Shown one piece after another: positions 1-7,042 of a stretch of 22,135 nucleotides of DNA. The notes beneath the pieces were generated by a model. The model did not search any database and was not told where the DNA came from. It saw only the letters and a list, made by a program, of their open reading frames with translations. The stretch comes from Candidatus Woesearchaeota archaeon. GTDB lineage: Archaea > Nanobdellota > Nanobdellia > Woesearchaeales > GW2011-AR4. Location of the stretch: the NCBI GenBank assembly GCA_016181325.1, contig JACOZO010000120.1:1-22135 (forward strand), given 5' to 3'. The translations under genes were made by a program, and so were the position numbers. Each line of letters opens with the position of its first letter. Within the stretch, counting starts at the first letter, position 1.

Positions 1-497
1 CTTATGCAAGGTCAGTGCTCGGGATAGACCTGAACACAGCGGATATAGCAAGGCAGAACAACAGGCACAATAAAAATGTCAGCGTAATTGAAGGGGACAT
101 AGCCAAAATAAGGCTCGGCAAAAAATTCGATGTTGTTTATTCCATATCCTGCAGGTCTGCTTGCGAACTTGGCGAATCTTGCATTAAGAAGGGCGCAAAG
201 GCATTTATTGGGTATAAAGATGATTTTATTTTTCCCAGGGATAAGAATATGTCAGCCATCCCTATCAAGGATGAATTGGCCAAGCCCTATTTGGAAGCTT
301 CTAATGCATTGATTATCTCAGTACTCAAAGGAAACAGTGTGGATGCTGCTTGGAAAACTTCACAGAGCGTATTCAGCAAGAATTTCAACAAAATGCTTAC
401 AAGTGAATCTCCTCCTGAAACCGAAAGCACATTATGGGCAATGCTTTGGGATAAGGATAACCAGGTTTATTATGGCGATGGCAAGGCGGCGTTTTGA
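1..497 (+). CDS. Partial protein: methyltransferase-like N-part joined to caspase-like C-part
   Basis: The frame is open from the window edge, so the 5' end is missing; the GTG at 15 is probably internal. Residues 1-43 (counted from that GTG) resemble the core of a Rossmann SAM-dependent methyltransferase: GIDLN (motif I acidic loop), VIEGDI and KFDVVYSIS. From residue 44 the character changes. SCRSACELG, then KKGAKAFIGYKDDF, then PYLEASNALIISVLKG and LLxD-like LWDKDNQVYYGD resemble the C-terminal half of archaeal caspase/CHAT-like proteins, with Cys46 in a QACRG-like position. The His of a Cys-His dyad would lie upstream of the window. The gene converges on the EF-2 operon, 60 nt apart. It is either a real fusion or a recombinant/misassembled gene. 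Both family assignments rest on motif resemblance only. Confidence 0.5.
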   Translation, partial: YARSVLGIDLNTADIARQNNRHNKNVSVIEGDIAKIRLGKKFDVVYSISCRSACELGESCIKKGAKAFIGYKDDFIFPRDKNMSAIPIKDELAKPYLEASNALIISVLKGNSVDAAWKTSQSVFSKNFNKMLTSESPPETESTLWAMLWDKDNQVYYGDGKAAF

Positions 498-557
498 ACT
501 TCTCAATGAAGAACAAAGAAATTAGACAGATGAAACTATAAATCCTTTTACATCAAT

Positions 558-2750
558 TCAAGCCCCAACCATTGCGTCAGTCAGCCCTTTCCTGTCCTTT
601 ATCTGGCCTACGACCTTCAACTGAAGTTCTGACGGCAATCTCTCGAAACTCTGGTCAACCAGGGAAGAAACGCCCCTTCCTTCTGTTGCTGACCTAAGGT
701 CTGAGCTCCATCCGAGCATGTTCATGACAGGCAGCTTTGCCCTGATGAATACAAGGCTTTCTTCCTGCTGCAGGTCAATCAGCTGGCCGCGTATGCTGTT
801 GACAAGCTTTGTCAGGCTGCCCGTATACTCTATTGGGGCTTCAATCAGCATGATCTGCAGCGGCTCAAGCATTATCGGGCCTGCCGTGAGCATGGCGCCC
901 CTGATGCCTTCCCTTATTGCCGGATAGACCTGTGCCGGGCCCCTGTGTATCGAATCCTCGTGAAGCGTCATGTCAACAAGATTAACCCTTACGCCCACGC
1001 ACGGCTCCCTTGCCAATGGGCCCTTTTTCATGACTTCCTCAAACATGTCCAGAATCATCTCTATGACTTCGCCGAGATAGACCTGGCCCCTTGTCTTGTC
1101 GAAGAAGATATTGCCATTGAAGACATCCTTGACCTGCTCCGCCTCTTTTGATTCCATTCCTGTGCTGACAAAAGCATCACGTATCTCGAGATTCTTCTTC
1201 TTGATCCTTCCCTCAGGTATTGTGCCTTCCTTCACAAGCTTGTAGATGGCAGGATTCAAAGGCTCGACTGTGAAATAAAACTTGTTGTGCTTGTTCGGCG
1301 TCTTCCCCTCGACTTCCTGGGACAGCTTCGTGACGCATTCCCTGAAAACTACTATGGGTGGAGATGTCTTCACTTCAACGCCCTTTTCCGTTATTATTCT
1401 GTTCTCGATGATCTCAAGATGCAATTCGCCCATTCCAGAAATAAGGTTCTCGCCCGTCTCTTCATTGATTTCAATCACGATTGATGGATCTTCCCTGCCT
1501 ACTTTTCTTAATACTTCAACAAGCTTTGGAAGGTCGCTTGCTCTCTTCGGCTCGATTGCCTTTGTTATGACTGGCTCAAAAATATGCTTAAGCTCTTCAA
1601 AAGCCTGCTCAGGCTCAAATGTCACAGTTTCACCGGCATTTCCAAGGACGCCTGAAATTGCGACTACGTTGCCGGCCGGTATGCTTTCGATCAGCTCGGG
1701 CTTTACGCCGTTATAGATGTAAAGCGACTGTATCCTTTGCTTTTGCTTTGCATTATTCAAGTAGACTTCTGTGCCCGGAGTCAAAGTTCCAGCGAAAAGC
1801 CTTCCTGCTGAGATGTCTTTTCCTGATTTCGGGTCCACCACTATCCTTGTTATGACGAATGCAAGCTTGCCGTCAGGATTGCATGAAACCAAGTTCTTTC
1901 CGAATTCGCTTTCCATATCGCCGTGCCATATCTTGGGAATCCGGTATATCTGGGCAGTGATAGGATCAGGATGATGCTTGATCACCATGTCCAGCATCAC
2001 TTCATGCAACGGGGCGTTATTCCATACCCATTCCTTCCTTTCCTCTTCGCTCATTTCGTAAATCGTGAGAATATCCTTGAATGAAATGTTTTTCTTCTGC
2101 ATGTACGCGAAAGACAGCGCCCAGTTCTCCCTTGCCGAGCCGAATGCGACTGAGCCGTCCATGATGCTCACTTTCCACGCCTGCTTGTATGCCGGCTCTG
2201 CTATGTCCTCGATAAGCTTGTTGAATCCGTTAATGAGCTTTACAAACCGTTCCTGGATTTTTTCAGGCGTAAGCTTCAGCTCCTTGACAAGCCTGTCAAC
2301 CTTATTTATGAAAAGAACGGGCTTGACCCGCTCCCTCAATGCCTGCTTTACAACTGTTTCCGTTTGTGGCATAACCCCTTCAACTGCGCAAATCAGGACT
2401 ATGGTGCCGTCAATCGCGCGCATAGCCCTTGTCACGTTGCCGCCGAAATCCACGTGGCCGGGCGTGTCTATAAGGTTGATAAGATACTCATGGCCCTTAT
2501 ATTCATGGACCATCGAGACATTCGCGGCGTCAACTGTCATCAGCCTTTCCTGCTCATCCTTGTGCTGCCAGGTTGTCATTCCTTCCTCGAGGTCGCCGGC
2601 ATATTTTGAAGACATAAGGCCGGCAGCTGCAATTAGATTGTCAGTCATTGCCGTTTTTCCGTGGTGGATGTGCGCGGAAGTGCAGATATTCCTGATGAAC
2701 TTGGGATTTTTAGTAATCCTTGCAACTTTCACAGCCATTGACTCTGCCAT
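558..2750 (-). CDS. fusA: Translation elongation factor EF-2 (aEF-2)
   Basis: GTPase that drives translocation of tRNA and mRNA on the ribosome. It has 730 residues, the usual archaeal EF-2 length. The GTPase domain shows G1 at 26-33 (AHIHHGKT), G3 DTPGHVDF at 95-102 and G4 NKVD at 149-152. Domain II follows, then EF-G/EF-2-type domains III-V. The diphthamide loop HRGPAQVYPA is intact, with His602 (codon 945-947) as the modified residue. Two sites differ from common EF-2: G1 has His for Asp (usually AHIDHGKT), and the switch I region reads ERLMTV instead of the usual RGITI, keeping the Thr. The start is 14 nt after the Ndk stop, so it is the last gene of the L7Ae operon. In many archaea aIF5B (infB) follows Ndk at this place; the domain structure here is clearly EF-2. 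A start at Met5 is also possible. Confidence 0.97.
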   Translation of the reverse strand: MAESMAVKVARITKNPKFIRNICTSAHIHHGKTAMTDNLIAAAGLMSSKYAGDLEEGMTTWQHKDEQERLMTVDAANVSMVHEYKGHEYLINLIDTPGHVDFGGNVTRAMRAIDGTIVLICAVEGVMPQTETVVKQALRERVKPVLFINKVDRLVKELKLTPEKIQERFVKLINGFNKLIEDIAEPAYKQAWKVSIMDGSVAFGSARENWALSFAYMQKKNISFKDILTIYEMSEEERKEWVWNNAPLHEVMLDMVIKHHPDPITAQIYRIPKIWHGDMESEFGKNLVSCNPDGKLAFVITRIVVDPKSGKDISAGRLFAGTLTPGTEVYLNNAKQKQRIQSLYIYNGVKPELIESIPAGNVVAISGVLGNAGETVTFEPEQAFEELKHIFEPVITKAIEPKRASDLPKLVEVLRKVGREDPSIVIEINEETGENLISGMGELHLEIIENRIITEKGVEVKTSPPIVVFRECVTKLSQEVEGKTPNKHNKFYFTVEPLNPAIYKLVKEGTIPEGRIKKKNLEIRDAFVSTGMESKEAEQVKDVFNGNIFFDKTRGQVYLGEVIEMILDMFEEVMKKGPLAREPCVGVRVNLVDMTLHEDSIHRGPAQVYPAIREGIRGAMLTAGPIMLEPLQIMLIEAPIEYTGSLTKLVNSIRGQLIDLQQEESLVFIRAKLPVMNMLGWSSDLRSATEGRGVSSLVDQSFERLPSELQLKVVGQIKDRKGLTDAMVGA

Positions 2751-2764
2751 TTTGTCCAGAAACC

Positions 2765-3244
2765 CTAGAATACATGCATCTCATGCACGGTCTTGTATGA
2801 ATGCAATTCATTTTTTTTGAACCAGAGCTTTATCTCCTGTTCTGCCTCTTTCTGGCTTCCTGAGGCGTGAATTATGTTCTTCCCGCCGGAGCCTTTCTCA
2901 GAAGCGTATTTCATGCTCAGGTGGGCGAAATCGCCCCTTATTGTGCCGGGCATGGCCTCGTGCGGCGATGTCGAGCCTACAAGCTTCCTCACGTTGTCTA
3001 CTGCATGCACGCCCTGGACAGCCAATGCCACTATCGGCCCTTCTGTTATGAAATCGACAACATCCTTGAAGAATGGCTTGGCCTTGTGGGCCTTGTAGTG
3101 CTCCTCTGCGAACTTCCTGTCAGCCCAGACCATCTTCATTCCTATTATCTTGAGCCCGGTGTTCTCAAACCTCCTGATTATCTCGCCGACAAGGCTTCTC
3201 TGCACGCCGTCGGGTTTTATGATGATGAGGCTTCTTTCTATCAT
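2765..3244 (-). CDS. ndk: Nucleoside diphosphate kinase
   Basis: Transfers the gamma phosphate between nucleoside tri- and diphosphates through a phospho-histidine. It has 159 residues, slightly longer than the usual 150 or so. The N-terminus ERSLIIIKPDGVQR (Lys10 in KPDGV) is diagnostic, and the active-site His is in NIIHASGS (His126). The open frame extends further upstream through the L24e gene, but the Met immediately before IERSLII matches the family start and sits 7 nt after the L24e stop, so the start at 3244 was chosen. It belongs to the operon L7Ae-S28e-L24e-Ndk-EF-2, an order widely conserved in archaea up to Ndk, and would supply GTP for the translation factor encoded next. Confidence 0.97.
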   Translation of the reverse strand: MIERSLIIIKPDGVQRSLVGEIIRRFENTGLKIIGMKMVWADRKFAEEHYKAHKAKPFFKDVVDFITEGPIVALAVQGVHAVDNVRKLVGSTSPHEAMPGTIRGDFAHLSMKYASEKGSGGKNIIHASGSQKEAEQEIKLWFKKNELHSYKTVHEMHVF

Positions 3245-3251
3245 GCTGAAA

Positions 3252-3437
3252 TCATTCCTCTCTTTTTTCTTTCTTAAATCTTTTGCTCCATCTGGTCTCG
3301 AGGAATTTCCTTCCCAGCTTAAGCTGGTTCTTTTCGCACTTTGAGGAGCAGAAATAAAGTATCTTCGCGTCCTTCTGCACATACATCTTGCCCGTGCCTT
3401 TTTCCAGATTTTCCCCGCAGAAAGTGCATTTCACCAT
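3252..3437 (-). CDS. rpl24e: Large ribosomal subunit protein eL24 (L24e)
   Basis: Zinc-ribbon protein of the 50S subunit, 61 residues, the usual archaeal length. The Cys4 zinc site is complete: C4 and C7 in KCTFC, and C30 and C34 in FCSSKC. The sequence YFCSSKCEKNQLKLGRKF followed by a TRW motif and a basic tail is typical of the family. Its ATG directly abuts the TAA of the S28e gene, so translation is probably coupled. It is part of the L7Ae operon. Confidence 0.97.
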   Translation of the reverse strand: MVKCTFCGENLEKGTGKMYVQKDAKILYFCSSKCEKNQLKLGRKFLETRWSKRFKKEKREE

Positions 3438-3743
3438 TTAACCGACACCCCTGCCGCCTTTTGAAAGCTGCCTGGCCTCGAATTCCGTCTCGCGAAGCAT
3501 GAGGATGTCCCCTATCTGGATAGGTCCCTTGACATTTCTCCTTAGAATCTTGTTCTTGTCCCTGCCGTCCATCACGCGGCACATGACCTGTATGGCTTCC
3601 CCTCTTGCGCCGGTCCTGCCGATTATCTCCTCTACCTTTGAAGGCGTTGCCGGCGAGAAATAGACTCCCCCCTTGGAAGCCTCTTCCTGGCCCTGCGCAG
3701 GCCCTCTTCGCTCAAATCTCGCTTTTTTGTCTATCTGTCCCAT
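3438..3743 (-). CDS. rps28e: Small ribosomal subunit protein eS28 (S28e) with N-terminal extension
   Basis: RNA-binding protein of the 30S subunit. The core from about residue 33 carries the family signature: KVEEIIGRTGARGEAIQV, then GRDKNKILRRNVKGPIQIGD and a final LRETEFEA segment. Archaeal S28e is usually about 70 residues; this one has 101 because of a charged 30-residue N-terminal extension. No in-frame ATG or GTG occurs between residue 1 and the core, so the extension seems to be translated. It starts 5 nt after the L7Ae stop and its stop abuts the L24e start. Confidence 0.95.
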   Translation of the reverse strand: MGQIDKKARFERRGPAQGQEEASKGGVYFSPATPSKVEEIIGRTGARGEAIQVMCRVMDGRDKNKILRRNVKGPIQIGDILMLRETEFEARQLSKGGRGVG

Positions 3744-3748
3744 ATTGC

Positions 3749-4096
3749 CTACTTGCCTAATTTATTGGAAATCTCCTTTATTAAGTCTTTTGCTTCCCCT
3801 TCCTGTACAATCGCTACGGCGCTTGTTCCAAGCTCTATGCCCGCAGATGCCCCAAGCTCTTCCTTGCTGGGAACCTGCACGCACAATACCCCTTTTTCCT
3901 CTGAAAGGATCGGAAGGTGCATCACGATTTCTGGCGGCGATACATCCTTTGCATAAGCAACGAGCTTGGCATGGCCTTTTTCTATTGCCTTTGTAGCCTC
4001 GTTTGAGCCTTTTCTTATCTTTCCTGTTGTCCTTGCAACTTCAATAGCCTCATACACTTTCTCCACAATTTCCTTTGAAACTTCCTGTCCAGCCAT
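3749..4096 (-). CDS. rpl7ae: Large ribosomal subunit protein L7Ae (eL8), kink-turn binding
   Basis: Kink-turn-binding protein shared in archaea by the ribosome, box C/D and H/ACA RNPs and RNase P. It has 115 residues. The RNA-binding region GKIRKGSNEATKAIEKG (25-41), then DVSPPEIVMHLPILSEEKG and VPSKEELGASAGIELG, is typical. The frame can be extended nine codons upstream, but the ATG at 4096 has a perfect Shine-Dalgarno GGAGGT (4104-4109) seven nt ahead, so that start was chosen. It is the first gene of the ribosomal operon. Its leader contains two inverted repeats that could serve regulation, described separately. Confidence 0.96.
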   Translation of the reverse strand: MAGQEVSKEIVEKVYEAIEVARTTGKIRKGSNEATKAIEKGHAKLVAYAKDVSPPEIVMHLPILSEEKGVLCVQVPSKEELGASAGIELGTSAVAIVQEGEAKDLIKEISNKLGK

Positions 4097-4124
4097 ATTC
4101 ATAACCTCCATCAACCCATACAAA

Positions 4125-4168
4125 GGTAACTAAAAGAACCACGTTACCTCTCAACTGCATTATGCAGT
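4125..4168 (-). promoter_or_regulatory. L7Ae leader inverted repeats
   Basis: Two perfect dyads lie in the transcribed leader of the L7Ae operon: ACTGCAT-T-ATGCAGT at 4154-4168 and GGTAAC-12 nt-GTTACC at 4125-4148. They are between the inferred transcription start (about 4185) and the Shine-Dalgarno site. The first has the shape of a dimeric-repressor operator; the second could form an RNA hairpin. Function is not known. Confidence 0.5.
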
Positions 4169-4206
4169 ATCATTCGTCATTGGTACAAAAATGGAATATA
4201 AACTGT

Positions 4207-4216
4207 GTTTATAAAG
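4207..4216 (-). promoter_or_regulatory. TATA box of the L7Ae-EF-2 operon
   Basis: CTTTATAAAC on the minus strand fits the archaeal TATA consensus. With start about 25 nt downstream it predicts a leader of roughly 90 nt, agreeing with the Shine-Dalgarno-led start of L7Ae. Confidence 0.6.
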
Positions 4217-4248
4217 ATATCGGGGAAATAATGCTAATCCTGCAAAAA

Positions 4249-4260
4249 CTATTTATACAT
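4249..4260 (+). promoter_or_regulatory. TATA box of the patatin-like gene
   Basis: CTATTTATACAT lies about 27-32 nt before the ATG at 4284. There is no Shine-Dalgarno site, so the mRNA is probably leaderless or nearly so. Confidence 0.6.
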
Positions 4261-4283
4261 ATTTATTCCGTCTTTAAGAACAT

Positions 4284-5099
4284 ATGAAAGATAAAATAGC
4301 TATCGTCTCATCAGGTGGTGGAATGAGCTGTAGTTACTCTTCCGGTGTCATGAAGGCGTTGGTGGAAAAATACAAATTTACAGAGCCGGACATTGTAGTG
4401 GCCGCATCCGGAAGCGCAGGAGTCCTGACATATTATGTTTCAAAGCAGTACGGGCCAATGGTGAACATATGGTGCGATTATTTAGCTGATAAAAGATTCA
4501 TCAATTTCCTGAGATTTTGGAGGATAATAGACATAGACTATCTGGTCGATACTGTCCTTGGAGAGAAAGAAAAGCTGGATGAGCAGACTGTCAAAAAATC
4601 AAAAATCAGGCTATTTGTCCCTGCAATGAACGTCAAAAATGCCGAAATAACATATTTCTCAAATAACTCGGACCTGTTAAAAGTCCTAAAAGCAACAAAG
4701 GCCGTGCCCGTTGCCTATAATATGGCTGTAAAGATAGGGGATGGATTCTTTTGTGACAGTGGAGTAACCTCTTCATCCAGTTACAACATAAAAAAAGCAC
4801 TGGACCTGGGCGCAAAGAAATTGATAATAATAGATAATCATAATCATGGAGACAGCCGGGTATTTAAAATCTGGCTGCATACGAGAAATGAAATTTTCAA
4901 AAGAAAATACAAACAGCAAATGAATGAAACTGAAGAATTTGAAATCCAGGAAGATGTTGAATATGTTATCCTGAAGGCAGGCTGCAAAAACGGTTTTTTG
5001 AAAAATGATTTATCTTTCCTGAAAAATACAATCAAAAAAGGATATGACGAGGCAATTAAAAGCAAGAAATTAAGGGAAATCGTTTCATCTTCCTTGTGA
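4284..5099 (+). CDS. Patatin-like phospholipase family protein
   Basis: Predicted serine lipid acyl hydrolase of the patatin fold, 271 residues. The oxyanion-hole glycines are in SSGGGMS (9-15). The nucleophile elbow is SGSAG with Ser44; the first Gly of the usual GxSxG is Ser. The catalytic Asp is in DSG (Asp158), where DGG or DGA is usual. The Ser44-Asp158 dyad is therefore present with two second-shell changes. It resembles short bacterial and archaeal patatin-like proteins and has no signal peptide or membrane segment. It overlaps the convergent metallo-beta-lactamase-fold gene by 15 nt at the 3' ends. Substrate unknown; lipid turnover is the usual family role. Confidence 0.88.
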   Translation: MKDKIAIVSSGGGMSCSYSSGVMKALVEKYKFTEPDIVVAASGSAGVLTYYVSKQYGPMVNIWCDYLADKRFINFLRFWRIIDIDYLVDTVLGEKEKLDEQTVKKSKIRLFVPAMNVKNAEITYFSNNSDLLKVLKATKAVPVAYNMAVKIGDGFFCDSGVTSSSSYNIKKALDLGAKKLIIIDNHNHGDSRVFKIWLHTRNEIFKRKYKQQMNETEEFEIQEDVEYVILKAGCKNGFLKNDLSFLKNTIKKGYDEAIKSKKLREIVSSSL

Positions 5100-5714
5100 T
5101 TGCCTGACAGGCAAACTCAAAAACACGTCCTTCCTTTCCAGAAATCTCCTGATGGCGGCCTTTGGGTTTTCCAGGACAGAGATTCCGTCGCAGACAAGCG
5201 CCTTGTCAAAATCATATTTCAACAATTCCCTTATCGATTCCTTTGCCTGCATTGGATTTTTGTATTTCGGCTCAGGAAGCAGCGAGAATTCGCCTTTTGG
5301 CCAGCCGATTATCGCGTCCCCTATAAACAAAATTTTTCTTTCTTCCCAGAGCAGTGCTGTCTCGCCTTCTGATTTTCCGTTTTTTATAAGTATTGCCTTC
5401 AGGCTGCCCGGCAAAATGTCGCCGTCATTGTAAGTCAGGTCAGGCTTCAGCTCCATCTGTCCGGCATCGAGCTCAGGAGCGTAAATTATCGCCCTGAAAT
5501 CATCCCTTATCTTTGCAGCAATCCTTTCATGGTCCCTGTTTGTCAGGATTATGCTTGCTGTCCCTGCAAGATTCTTTATTTTGCCGATGTCGATTTCAAC
5601 AGGGTCAATTATAATCCATTCAGAATTGCTTTGGAGCATGTAGCTGCTGAAGTCAAACCCCTTTTCAGGAGAAAACCACGACCATGTGTAAATGCCGTCT
5701 AATATCTCTTTCAT
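5085..5714 (-). CDS. Metallo-beta-lactamase-fold protein with degenerate metal site
   Basis: 209 residues. The order of elements fits the metallo-beta-lactamase fold: YMLQSNSEWIIIDP near the N-terminus, the metal loop at 57-62, a GKSEGETALLWEERKILFIGD segment ending with Asp133, and CDG near residue 175. The HxHxDH motif reads LTNRDH, keeping Asp61 and His62 but losing both upstream His, and the later HxxG His is replaced by Asn (KNGKSEGE). Metal site 1 is probably lost, so hydrolase activity is doubtful. It starts 7 nt after the ThiF/MoeB-rhodanese gene and is presumably cotranscribed with it, which hints at a link with sulfur or cofactor chemistry, but the substrate cannot be told. Confidence 0.78.
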   Translation of the reverse strand: MKEILDGIYTWSWFSPEKGFDFSSYMLQSNSEWIIIDPVEIDIGKIKNLAGTASIILTNRDHERIAAKIRDDFRAIIYAPELDAGQMELKPDLTYNDGDILPGSLKAILIKNGKSEGETALLWEERKILFIGDAIIGWPKGEFSLLPEPKYKNPMQAKESIRELLKYDFDKALVCDGISVLENPKAAIRRFLERKDVFLSLPVRQSQGR

Positions 5715-5721
5715 TTTGCAC

Positions 5722-6930
5722 TCAATATTTCGGCATATTATTGTCTATTTTCTCTGCCCATTCATCAATGCCTCCTGAAACATTCTTCAGGTTAGTAAAT
5801 CCTTTTGTCTTAAGCAGTTCCATTGCGTGAAGGCTTCTCGTTCCGCTCTTGCAGTGCAGCGCAATCAGCCTGTTTTTATCCAGATTATTGAAAAATTCCA
5901 GATTGCCGTAAAGCATGTCGCTTAAAGGTGCCAATTTCGCGCCTTCAATCCTGCAGATTTCCGATTCCTGCCTTTCCCTTACGTCGACAAGAAGGAAATC
6001 CTCTTTCCTGTCGAGCATTTCCTTTAGATGATGGACAGATATTTCATCACTGCCAACTTCATTATTCCAATTTTTTCCATTGCACTGTTGATCATAATCC
6101 TCCAGCTTTATGGTTGTCCTGCTGTCGCCGCACACCGGGCAGTCATTATTCCTGTTGATTTTTAATTCAGTAAATTTAACTGCCAATGCGTCATAAACCA
6201 ATAGCCTGCCTGACAGGGTTTCTCCTATCTCTAGAACCATCTTCAGTGCCTCAGTGGCCTGGATCGTGCCCATGACTCCGGGAAGCACGCCAAGAACGCC
6301 CGCTTCAGCGCAGCTTTGAATGCTCTCTCTTGGCGGAATTTCCGGGGAAAGGCACCGGTAGCATGGGCCATTGCTGCAATTGAAGACTGAAGCCCTGCCT
6401 TCAAACCTGAAGACGCTGCCGTAAATCCACGGCTTTCCCAGCAAGATGCAGGCATCGTTTATGAGGTACTTTGCAGGGAGATTATCCGTGCCGTCGATAA
6501 TTATATCATAATTTTTTATATTCTCAATAATATTCTTTGAATCAATCTTATTGTTGTGGATTTTGACACCGACTGACGGATTCAATGCACTGATCTTCTC
6601 TTTCGCTGAATCCAGCTTTGATTTTCCGATGTCATTTGCTGAATGCAGGATTTGCCTCTGGAGATTGCTTTCCTCGACATTGTCAAAGTCAGCAATGCCA
6701 AGAGTTCCGATGCCAGCGGCTGCCAAATACAATGCGGCAGGGCTTCCCAGTCCTCCAGCGCCTATAATGAGGACTTTCGCTTTCTTTATCTTCTCCTGGC
6801 CGGCTTTGCCGACTTCCTGCAGCATTATGTGGCGTGAATATCTCCTCATATCTGATTCATTTAACACGCCATTTCCAGAGCTATTTTTATTTTCCGGTGA
6901 TTTTTTCCTGAACATATCCAAGATTGCCAT
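5722..6930 (-). CDS. E1-like ThiF/MoeB adenylyltransferase fused to rhodanese (MoeZ/Uba4 type)
   Basis: Adenylates the C-terminal glycine of a ubiquitin-like sulfur carrier (ThiS, MoaD or archaeal SAMP) and, through rhodanese, sulfurates it for thiamine, molybdopterin or tRNA thiolation. It has 402 residues. The nucleotide-binding loop GAGGLGSP is at 57-64, SNLQRQILH follows from 88, the E1 catalytic Cys is probably Cys207 (SIQSCAEAGVLG), and the structural zinc site has C190/C193 (CYRC) and C264/C267 (CPVC). The rhodanese domain covers about 295-398 with active Cys360 in HCKSGTRS. All key residues are present. No ubiquitin-like partner gene lies in this window. It is followed by the metallo-beta-lactamase-fold gene and diverges from the SDR gene. 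Confidence 0.93.
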   Translation of the reverse strand: MAILDMFRKKSPENKNSSGNGVLNESDMRRYSRHIMLQEVGKAGQEKIKKAKVLIIGAGGLGSPAALYLAAAGIGTLGIADFDNVEESNLQRQILHSANDIGKSKLDSAKEKISALNPSVGVKIHNNKIDSKNIIENIKNYDIIIDGTDNLPAKYLINDACILLGKPWIYGSVFRFEGRASVFNCSNGPCYRCLSPEIPPRESIQSCAEAGVLGVLPGVMGTIQATEALKMVLEIGETLSGRLLVYDALAVKFTELKINRNNDCPVCGDSRTTIKLEDYDQQCNGKNWNNEVGSDEISVHHLKEMLDRKEDFLLVDVRERQESEICRIEGAKLAPLSDMLYGNLEFFNNLDKNRLIALHCKSGTRSLHAMELLKTKGFTNLKNVSGGIDEWAEKIDNNMPKY

Positions 6931-7006
6931 TTGATTTTTAAATTAATATCATCAAGAACTTATTGTTGTTTTAATATCTTTCTCAGGAAATTGCTTATTA
7001 ATGGAA

Positions 7007-7018
7007 ATAAATTTATAG
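7007..7018. promoter_or_regulatory. Palindromic TATA box between the ThiF/MoeB-rhodanese and SDR genes
   Basis: ATAAATTTATAG contains the self-complementary ATAAATTTAT. On the plus strand it lies about 26-35 nt before the SDR ATG at 7043, as for a leaderless mRNA. On the minus strand it could serve the E1-rhodanese gene with a leader of about 50 nt. Confidence 0.5.
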
Positions 7019-7042
7019 CTGTGATGCTGCTTTCTGAGTTAA

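Noticed and set aside
558..2750. The operon-terminal GTPase as aIF5B, as expected from gene order
   Set aside because: The domain order and the diphthamide motif HRGPAQ identify EF-2.
2065..2820. Long plus-strand frame (251 codons) opposite EF-2
   Set aside because: It is antisense to the conserved GTPase domain of EF-2, and its translation has no recognisable motif; the coding strand is fixed by EF-2.
3252..3382. N-terminal extension of Ndk by 46 codons
   Set aside because: It overlaps the L24e gene and has no similarity to Ndk; the Met before IERSLII fits the family start.
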